A DNA stretch of 32,143 nucleotides from Bacteroidales bacterium. GTDB taxonomy: Bacteria > Bacteroidota > Bacteroidia > Bacteroidales > UBA932. The notes beneath the pieces are model-generated. The model saw nothing but the letters and a program-made list of their open reading frames with translations. It was not told the origin of the DNA and ran no database searches. Below, piece by piece: positions 25,099-30,806 of the stretch (positions are counted from its first letter, which is position 1; each line of letters begins with the position of its first letter). A program made the translations under genes and the position numbers. Where the stretch lies: positions 1-32,143 of the forward strand of contig JAQUYF010000019.1 in the NCBI GenBank assembly GCA_028691975.1. The letters are read 5' to 3'.

Positions 25099-26319
25099 TT
25101 ACAAGCTTTTGGCAAATGCAAGAAGATCAGGATAATAACCTATAATATCGAGTTCACTGCGATCTTTGTATGCATATTTTGTCCCGACAAGCACCGCCGG
25201 GATACCGGCATTATTACCGAATTTAATGTCGGAAGTGGTATCTCCTACCATATAACACTTTTCAAAATCAATCTCGGGAAAGTCCTCTTTAATCTTCATG
25301 GCCATACCGATATTAGGCTTGCGGTTGAAACTATTCTTATCGTGGTCGGTGCAACTGTATATCTTGTCAATCCTGCCGCCATGAGCCTCGATTTCACTGC
25401 ACATATATTCGTTGACATCCTTCAAGTCTCGCATTGACATCAAGCCCCTTCCCACGCCACGCTGATTGGAGACGACAAAGATCCGCGCAAACAGCGGTGA
25501 AAGTATCTTCATCGCTTCAAATGTGCCCTCAATAAACTCAAATTCATCCGGAGACTTGACATAATCATCCACGATCTGGACATTGAGCACACCGTCCCTG
25601 TCAAGAAACAGAGTATCATATCTTTTGTACTTGCCGTGACGGAAATCCTGCTGCGCAATTGCATAATCTTCCGGAACACCTATGTCTATAAAATATCCAT
25701 CCGATACAAAACCGCTTAAATATCCGGAATAGACGATATTTTCAAAATAATCCTTTTCCAGTGAGAACCGATCCATAAACTGAGATAACTCCGTTTTGTT
25801 GATGATATAGATCCCGGCATTGATCAGACCGCTGTCACAATATTGCTTTTCGGCAAAATAAGTTATCTGATTATTCTTTTTATCCAGGCCTACAGATCCG
25901 TAACGACTGAAATTATACATCTTTTTCAAGGCAATAGTTGCCTGCGCACCGGAATTTCTGTGCAGTTCCATCATTTTGGCGTAGTCAACAGTAAAAAAAG
26001 TATCACCGTTGAAGACAAAAACATCCTCTTCACGGGCCTCATTCAGAGCTAACTTGACGGCCCCTCCCGTCCCTAAAGGGCTGTTTTCCACCACAATGGA
26101 GATTTTAACATCTGTGATTAAGCCGGAAAGCCAGTGTTCGATCTCTTCATGCATATATCCGAGTGAGAGTATAATATGATCAAAACCGGCACCGTCCAGC
26201 GTACTGATCAGATAGTACAAAAACGGCTTCCCGGCAACCGGAGCCATACACTTAGGTAAATCCGGTACTACATCACGCAGTCTTGTTCCAAGCCCTCCTG
26301 CAAGTATGATACATTCCAT
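25099..26319 (-). CDS. hddC-gmhB: Fused D-glycero-alpha-D-manno-heptose 1-phosphate guanylyltransferase / heptose bisphosphate phosphatase
   Basis: Two enzymes appear in one 406-residue chain. Residues about 1-228 are a nucleotidyltransferase: IILAGGLGTRLRDVVPDLPK (4-23), MAPVAGKPF, FNGDTFF (103-109) and FIDIGVPEDY (210-219), most like HddC, which makes GDP-heptose. Residues about 234-406 are a HAD phosphatase: FLDRDGVLN with nucleophile Asp240 and Asp242, SNQRGVGRG (284-292), RKP with Lys334, and GDTTSDI (Asp360, Asp364), most like GmhB, which removes the 7-phosphate. The GmhB zinc loop is not recognisable: the segment reads YSCTDHDKNSFNRKPN with a single Cys. The order of reactions is kinase, phosphatase, guanylyltransferase. 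The gene lies three bases after gmhA. The exact nucleotide and the anomer specificity are inferred from family and operon. Confidence 0.87.
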   Translation of the reverse strand: MECIILAGGLGTRLRDVVPDLPKCMAPVAGKPFLYYLISTLDGAGFDHIILSLGYMHEEIEHWLSGLITDVKISIVVENSPLGTGGAVKLALNEAREEDVFVFNGDTFFTVDYAKMMELHRNSGAQATIALKKMYNFSRYGSVGLDKKNNQITYFAEKQYCDSGLINAGIYIINKTELSQFMDRFSLEKDYFENIVYSGYLSGFVSDGYFIDIGVPEDYAIAQQDFRHGKYKRYDTLFLDRDGVLNVQIVDDYVKSPDEFEFIEGTFEAMKILSPLFARIFVVSNQRGVGRGLMSMRDLKDVNEYMCSEIEAHGGRIDKIYSCTDHDKNSFNRKPNIGMAMKIKEDFPEIDFEKCYMVGDTTSDIKFGNNAGIPAVLVGTKYAYKDRSELDIIGYYPDLLAFAKSL

Positions 26320-26322
26320 ATA

Positions 26323-26916
26323 TTATTTCTCTTTGTTCCCAAAAATATTATGCTCCACCATCTCGCAAATGATGTGTCCGACAGTAATGTGACACTCTTG
26401 AATGCGCGGAGTGTCGGTAGAGGGCACATTGATCAGGATATCCGAGCAATCCCTCATCTTCCCTCCGGTCGCCCCTGTCATCCCTATTGTCCGTATCTTC
26501 TTCTCGCGACATGTCGCAAAGGCATTGAGTATATTTTTTGAATTGCCTGAAGTAGAAAGGCCCACCAAAATATCTCCCTCGGCACCAATACCTTTAATTA
26601 ATCTCGAATAAACGATGTCGTAACCGAAATCATTGGCAACAGCTGTCATATATGAGGTATTGCAGTGCAGAGCCTCGGATGGCAAAACCTCGCGGTCTAT
26701 GTAAAATTTGCCTGAAAACTCGGCAGCAAGATGCTGGGCATCAGCCGCACTGCCGCCATTTCCACAAAAATATACTTTTCCGCCCCTGCGGAAACATTCA
26801 GTAATGCTCTCAACCGCTTTTTCTATTGCCCGAGAAATATCTCCGCTCTCCAAAAGGCGATTGACCGTTGCTATGTGTTCTTCCAGCCTTTGGCTGATTA
26901 ATCCGTTGTAGTCCAC
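26323..26916 (-). CDS. gmhA: Phosphoheptose isomerase (GmhA)
   Basis: GmhA converts sedoheptulose 7-phosphate to D-glycero-D-manno-heptose 7-phosphate, the first heptose step. The SIS-domain motif GNGGSAADAQH lies at 52-62, Glu66 and the C-terminal STDTPRIQECHITVGHIICE block with the active-site His/Gln pattern are present, and GLSTSGNSKN at about 120-129 binds phosphate. The length is 197 residues. The frame starts with GTG at 26916; the next ATG is deep inside the conserved core, so GTG is the only sensible start. It overlaps the hddA end by 19 bases, which suggests translational coupling. Other SIS isomerases are unlikely because of the heptose neighbours. Confidence 0.93.
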   Translation of the reverse strand: MDYNGLISQRLEEHIATVNRLLESGDISRAIEKAVESITECFRRGGKVYFCGNGGSAADAQHLAAEFSGKFYIDREVLPSEALHCNTSYMTAVANDFGYDIVYSRLIKGIGAEGDILVGLSTSGNSKNILNAFATCREKKIRTIGMTGATGGKMRDCSDILINVPSTDTPRIQECHITVGHIICEMVEHNIFGNKEK

Positions 26917-27932
26917 GATATTAACCCTTGATTACAAAATTCGACATCATATATTTTACCCACATCCATCTTTTCCAATGCCTCTACTACTTTATACCGA
27001 CTGTTGCCGGGACAATAAAAAAACATAAATCCACCGCCTCCGGCTCCGGAAATCTTCCCGCCTATTGCCCCATTACGTGTAGCGGCATCGTAAATACTGT
27101 CAATTAATTCATTAGAGATGTTTCTGGCCATCTTTTTCTTATTAATCCAGCTAATATTCAGAGCTTTGCCCAACTCGGAAAGTTCACCCCTGATCAGGCA
27201 ATTTTTAATATGAAAAGCCTCGGATTTAACATTGTGCATTGCTTCAAGTGAAGACTCTTTATTATTCTTCACATTATCAACCTGCTCCTTAATGATATTT
27301 GAGGAGTCACGCTGTTTGTTTGTGTAAAACAGTACGGTGTTCAGTGCCCACTCCTCCATAATGTTCTGATCGACATTCAAAGGATTGACAATGACTATAT
27401 CTTCATTTTTAAACTCCATAAAATTTACCCCACCGAAAGTAGCGGCATATTGATCCTGCTTTCCTCCTGCCATATTAAGGTCCTTGCGCTCTATCTCATA
27501 GGCATATTTCGCAATATCATACTTCCCCAGCGGAAGATTGAGCCACTCAACAAAAGCTCCCAGAATGGCAACGACCATAGTCGAAGAAGTCCCGAGTCCT
27601 GAACCTGTCGGAACATCCATCTTCGTTGTAAGCTCAAAAGAGAGGGGTTTGCCATTATTGTATTTTGCAACAATTGAGTTATAAACTCCGCATTGAAACA
27701 GCAACGGTTCTGTAAGCGGCAATTTCGGAACAGAGTCAAACTCAAGCGTTATCCCATCGTTAATGTGGACAAAACGAATCTTCCCGTTATCTAACGGACG
27801 TATTGTTGCATGAGCATACAGATCTATCGTCACATTGAGAATAGCTCCTCCGTAGATATCCGAATAGGGCGAAACATCAGTCCCGCCACCGGCTATTCCA
27901 AGTCTGAAAGGTGCTTTACTTCTGTATAACAT
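26898..27932 (-). CDS. hddA: D-glycero-alpha-D-manno-heptose 7-phosphate kinase (GHMP family)
   Basis: HddA phosphorylates heptose 7-phosphate at C-1 to give the alpha-1,7-bisphosphate. The GHMP-kinase signature PTGSGLGTSST lies at residues 108-118, the N-terminal KAPFRLGIAGGGTDVSPY block at 6-23 is characteristic of HddA/LmbP-like sugar kinases, and the third motif GKISGAGGGGFMFF is near the C-terminus. The length from ATG 27932 is 344 residues. A TTG at 27950 would add six residues; I prefer the ATG because the family starts there. It lies 51 bases after the M55 gene with no terminator between and is followed by gmhA with a 19-base overlap. Fucokinase-like function is the alternative, but the gmhA and hddC context makes heptose the best call. 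Confidence 0.9.
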   Translation of the reverse strand: MLYRSKAPFRLGIAGGGTDVSPYSDIYGGAILNVTIDLYAHATIRPLDNGKIRFVHINDGITLEFDSVPKLPLTEPLLFQCGVYNSIVAKYNNGKPLSFELTTKMDVPTGSGLGTSSTMVVAILGAFVEWLNLPLGKYDIAKYAYEIERKDLNMAGGKQDQYAATFGGVNFMEFKNEDIVIVNPLNVDQNIMEEWALNTVLFYTNKQRDSSNIIKEQVDNVKNNKESSLEAMHNVKSEAFHIKNCLIRGELSELGKALNISWINKKKMARNISNELIDSIYDAATRNGAIGGKISGAGGGGFMFFYCPGNSRYKVVEALEKMDVGKIYDVEFCNQGLISWTTTD

Positions 27933-27983
27933 TGTAATCGGATTAATCAATTCAACTTGCTAAGTTAAGCATTTTTATAATTG

Positions 27984-28763
27984 TTAATCCAGTCTGTCCC
28001 AGAAATGTTGAAGCACATCCAGTAAGTCGGTAGAAGAATAACTTACCGTCTCAACAGTATCGTCATTTTTGTTCTTCAACTTAAGTACCATGTCGTACTG
28101 CGGGCCTTTAATCTTATCATAAGGCTTCATTGCACCAAGATTGGAAATAGCTCTGAAGGCTGCATCCCTGATGGTCTTATGAACCGTTTGATATGAATGG
28201 TTGTATGCTGCCGTGTGGCAAATGGCAACTTTTGTCTCGGCAACTTCTACCTGAGGACCGAACTCTTCTTTTGAGGCAGCGCAGGTGACATCATCGCCGG
28301 AAACAAGTACTACAGGCACTCCGAACTGTGCTGCCCAAAGGCCGTTATACGCCTGTTCAGAGAGAGAGACTCCATTGACAGTCAGGTCAACAACATTAAG
28401 TGCCATAGTATGGCAAAGTACTCCGCGAGGGTCACATGCCTTCGCATGAGCACCGATAAACATCAAGGCATCATAGCTTTCATCAATGCCATAGACCATA
28501 GTAGTAGGACATCCCGGCTTGCGACCCCTGCCCAAATCTGCAACAGGATTGAGCAGTGTCATATCACAATTGATATTGCCTCCATGTCCGTCACGAACAA
28601 CTATTTCAGTCGCCCCTGCATCCAAAGCTCCTTCAATAGCGGCATTTACCTCTGCCGTCAACTCCCTGCAATTGCGGTCAAAATGTACATGGCCTGCATA
28701 AATTTCATCAAATACAACGACTCCGCTGATACCCTCGAAGTCAACTCCAATCATTACTTTCAT
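27984..28763 (-). CDS. M55-family D-aminopeptidase (DppA-like)
   Basis: Members of peptidase family M55 remove N-terminal D-amino acids, such as D-alanine, from small peptides. The zinc ligands seen in DppA line up: Asp8 and Glu10 (IGVDFEG), His60 (RDGHGG), His106 (IGAHA) and Glu136 (NGVSLSEQA). His118 (VLCHTM) fits the catalytic residue position. The length is 259 residues with no signal peptide, so it is cytosolic. It is the first gene of the operon that continues with hddA, behind a TACCTTTG box. A role in recycling peptidoglycan-derived D-amino-acid peptides is plausible but unproven here. Confidence 0.92.
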   Translation of the reverse strand: MKVMIGVDFEGISGVVVFDEIYAGHVHFDRNCRELTAEVNAAIEGALDAGATEIVVRDGHGGNINCDMTLLNPVADLGRGRKPGCPTTMVYGIDESYDALMFIGAHAKACDPRGVLCHTMALNVVDLTVNGVSLSEQAYNGLWAAQFGVPVVLVSGDDVTCAASKEEFGPQVEVAETKVAICHTAAYNHSYQTVHKTIRDAAFRAISNLGAMKPYDKIKGPQYDMVLKLKNKNDDTVETVSYSSTDLLDVLQHFWDRLD

Positions 28764-28785
28764 AGTTTATAATTTAATTATCATA

Positions 28786-28793
28786 CAAAGGTA
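28786..28793 (-). promoter_or_regulatory. -7 box for the M55-heptose operon
   Basis: On the minus strand TACCTTTG matches TAnnTTTG and lies 22 bases before the M55 ATG. The -33 position falls in the palindromic element just upstream, and no TTTG is visible there. Confidence 0.6.
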
Positions 28794-28797
28794 CAAC

Positions 28798-28830
28798 AAA
28801 AATAGAGACGCGGCAACGCTGCGTCTCTAC
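28798..28830 (-). terminator. Palindromic terminator-like element after the FKBP gene
   Basis: A 12-pair stem (28803-28814 with 28818-28829, one G-T pair, loop AAC) reads TAGAGACGC... / ...GCGTCTCTA. On the minus strand it is followed by TTTTT, so it has the form of an intrinsic terminator for the FKBP gene. I recall palindromes with the GTAGAGACGC arm as repeated elements in several bacterial genomes; only one copy is in this window. Confidence 0.65.
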
Positions 28831-28837
28831 CTGTTTG

Positions 28838-28920
28838 ACAAGCTCCGTGACAGTATCGGCTCGAACGGGGGAGGCTCAAAGCCTATAGTGTTCTATAACT
28901 GCCGCAGGTCAGGAGCTCTG
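28838..28920 (-). other. GC-richer foldable region, possible structured RNA in the FKBP 3' UTR
   Basis: This 80-base stretch is clearly richer in G and C than other gaps in the window. Outer arms 28841-28846 and 28912-28917 pair (AGCTCC / GGAGCT). One base on, TGAC (28848-28851) pairs with GTCA (28908-28911), giving 10 pairs with one bulge. Inside are AGGCT-CAA-AGCCT (28872-28884) and TATAG-TGTT-CTATA (28884-28897), which share one base. It is neither a tRNA nor any RNA family I recognise. Function unknown. Confidence 0.35.
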
Positions 28921-28930
28921 AATGTTCTAA

Positions 28931-29650
28931 TTATTTAGCTTCCTCAACAACAACTGCAGGGATAACTTTAATAAGTTCAACTCTGAACTTCAAAGTCTCG
29001 TTAGGAGCTATGGTTTCGCCGACTCCACGCTCACCGTAACCTAATCCTGAAGGAATCCACAGTGTAATCTCGCCACCTTCGTCAATAAGCTGAAGTCCTT
29101 CAGACCAGCCCGGAATAACCTGATTAAGACAAAATTTAACCGATTCACCTCTTGTGTATGAAGAGTCGAATACCTTACCGTCAATAGTACTTCCTTCATA
29201 ATTTACCTCAACCGTATCAGTAGCAGAAGGTCTAACGCCGTTACCGGCACGTACGACCTGATATTGTAAACCAGTCTCTGTCGTAACAACGCCCTCATTC
29301 TTGCCATTCTTTGCAAGGAAAGCTTCACCTTTCTCAACGTTGTTCGCTGCAAGAGCCGCATTTCTCTTATCAAGGAAATCCGTAATAGTTGCATTAACTT
29401 CTTGTGGTACAAGCTCAACACCTTCAATAGCGTCTTTCATTCCCTTGTAAACTTCACTCATGTTAAGATCACCGAAGTTACCCATCTTGATACTCATACC
29501 AAGTGAATATCCTATGGCATTACTTACTGAGTCCACCTGAGCCTTGGAAATACCTTTTGGCTGAGGGCTGGTTTGTTTAACTGAAGGAGCACATGATGCA
29601 ACAAGAATAATACCTGCTGCAAACAGAGAGACGATTTTAAATTGTTTCAT
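28931..29650 (-). CDS. FKBP-type peptidyl-prolyl cis-trans isomerase, lipoprotein (FkpA-like)
   Basis: The protein catalyses proline isomerisation and assists folding outside the cytoplasm. A lipoprotein signal ends at Cys20 (LVASC). An N-terminal dimerisation domain (about 38-115, AIGYSLGMSIKMG) precedes the FKBP domain at about 128-235. That domain has VEVNYEGSTIDGKVFDSSY, GWSEGLQLIDEGGEITLWIPSGLGYGERG and LKFRVELIKV, which include the aromatic and acidic ligand-pocket residues of the family. The length is 239. A TACCTTTG box lies 40 bases upstream and a hairpin with T tract about 100 bases downstream, so it is probably a single-gene transcript. Confidence 0.94.
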   Translation of the reverse strand: MKQFKIVSLFAAGIILVASCAPSVKQTSPQPKGISKAQVDSVSNAIGYSLGMSIKMGNFGDLNMSEVYKGMKDAIEGVELVPQEVNATITDFLDKRNAALAANNVEKGEAFLAKNGKNEGVVTTETGLQYQVVRAGNGVRPSATDTVEVNYEGSTIDGKVFDSSYTRGESVKFCLNQVIPGWSEGLQLIDEGGEITLWIPSGLGYGERGVGETIAPNETLKFRVELIKVIPAVVVEEAK

Positions 29651-29689
29651 TTTATAAGTTTTTAAATATTAATTTTTCGTTTGAGGGTG

Positions 29690-29697
29690 CAAAGGTA
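29690..29697 (-). promoter_or_regulatory. -7 box for the FKBP gene
   Basis: On the minus strand TACCTTTG matches TAnnTTTG, 39 bases before the FKBP ATG and just downstream of the agmatinase stop codon. The expected -33 site falls in the end of the agmatinase gene and reads only TTTATG, so the -33 element is weak. Confidence 0.6.
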
Positions 29698-29712
29698 ATA
29701 TTTTTATTTACA

Positions 29713-30720
29713 TTAGCTTGCATAAAGGCAAAGTTTAAATAACAATCTTGCACCGACATTTGCATCCCATTCGTCTTCACCGGGTCCAACCTCACACAGA
29801 TCAAATCCGATGATCTCACGGGAAGATGCCACTCTGTGCAGAAGATAATCGGCCTGATTATAGCTTAACCCTCCGGGAACGGGAGTTCCCGTATTCGGGC
29901 ACAAGTCGGGTGAAAGTCCGTCAACATCAAAACTGATATACACTTTATCCGGCAGAGTATCAATTATCCTGTCACATATCTCCTTCCACGTACCTCCATC
30001 GAAAAGGAAGTTTGAAATCTCCATATCCGGGAAGAATGTAATTCTGTCGTCCTTCTCTATCAGGGCACACTCCTGCTCGCAGAAATCCCTTTGGCCTACC
30101 TGGCAAATGCGACTCACCTGCGGAATATCATGCAGTACATTATACATTATTGATGCGTGTGAATATTTAAAACCCTCGTAGGCGTGCCTCAGATCGGCAT
30201 GTGCATCGATATGCAAAATACCGAAATCTTCATATTTTGAAGCAAGAGCCTGAATATAACCGTATGGCACACTATGCTCTCCTCCAAGCAAGGCAACAAT
30301 CTTACCATCTTTTATACATGCCTCTGCACTCTTGCGAACCCACTCATTGAGCAAGTTGGAAGCCTTGTTAACCTTCTCTATATCCTTTGCAAGGTCATCC
30401 TGGCCATATCCACTTGCAAGAGAGTTAATTACTGATTCACTAACGGCGCGGGACTTTTCATTGAGCTTTATTATCTCTCGATTGAGAGGCTCAGTACCAA
30501 TCTTCACATTCCAAGCCTCATCCACATTGACGTCAAAAAGGTCTATCTGTAAAGAGGCATCAAGTATTGCCTGTGGAGCATCATGTGTTCCTGCCCGATA
30601 CGAAGTTGTTACATCCCACGGTACGGGAATGATGATAATCCTGGATTCATCAAAAGAATATGGAAGACCGAAATAATTGCCATTTGCCACTCCAATATCG
30701 TTTGGATCGAAATTTGCCAT
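29713..30720 (-). CDS. Agmatinase/arginase-family ureohydrolase
   Basis: Ureohydrolases cleave agmatine, arginine or related guanidino compounds with release of urea using a binuclear manganese centre. All six metal ligands are visible: His149 (GGEHS), Asp172, His174 and Asp176 (IDAHADLR), and Asp265 and Asp267 (SFDVDGLSPD). TGTPVPGGLS at 278-287 is also a family signature. The length from ATG 30720 is 335 residues, somewhat long because of an insertion-like helical segment at about 80-140. A 28-codon upstream extension to an ATG at 30804 has no homology and runs through the promoter box, so I reject it. Agmatine is the most likely substrate (putrescine synthesis), but formiminoglutamate or guanidinobutyrate are possible. 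Confidence 0.88.
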   Translation of the reverse strand: MANFDPNDIGVANGNYFGLPYSFDESRIIIIPVPWDVTTSYRAGTHDAPQAILDASLQIDLFDVNVDEAWNVKIGTEPLNREIIKLNEKSRAVSESVINSLASGYGQDDLAKDIEKVNKASNLLNEWVRKSAEACIKDGKIVALLGGEHSVPYGYIQALASKYEDFGILHIDAHADLRHAYEGFKYSHASIMYNVLHDIPQVSRICQVGQRDFCEQECALIEKDDRITFFPDMEISNFLFDGGTWKEICDRIIDTLPDKVYISFDVDGLSPDLCPNTGTPVPGGLSYNQADYLLHRVASSREIIGFDLCEVGPGEDEWDANVGARLLFKLCLYAS

Positions 30721-30784
30721 ATAAATAATATTTTTGTTAAAAAAATTTTGCAGTATTAAAACTATTCTTTGTAACTTAGTCGAA

Positions 30785-30792
30785 CAAAGGTA
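30785..30792 (-). promoter_or_regulatory. -7 box for the agmatinase-family gene
   Basis: On the minus strand TACCTTTG matches TAnnTTTG, 64 bases upstream of the ATG, in the 86-base gap shared with divergent recQ. No -33 TTTG is seen at the right distance. I could not find a convincing plus-strand box for recQ. Confidence 0.5.
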
Positions 30793-30806
30793 ACTAATTT
30801 TCATCT

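Noticed and set aside
25099-26319. Two separate genes with a lost stop codon, or a frameshift between hddC and gmhB
   Set aside because: One continuous frame joins two complete domains through a short linker (about residues 222-233); there is no sign of a broken stop or start at the junction.
23941-28763. Capsule or O-antigen island gained by transfer
   Set aside because: The five genes share the base composition and tight spacing of their neighbours. There are no integrase, insertion sequence, flippase or polymerase genes, so transfer is not supported.
28838-28920. tRNA or selenocysteine tRNA on either strand
   Set aside because: The minus strand has a GTTCGAG string and a long outer stem, but the would-be T stem does not pair and there is no proper D arm, anticodon arm or CCA-compatible end.
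30747-30771. Plus-strand promoter for recQ
   Set aside because: TTTG and a TTCTTTG string exist, but the spacing is about 13 bases and the -7 box has mismatches.
30721-30804. 28-residue extension of the agmatinase-family protein
   Set aside because: It would put the start codon upstream of its own -7 box, and these residues have no family similarity.
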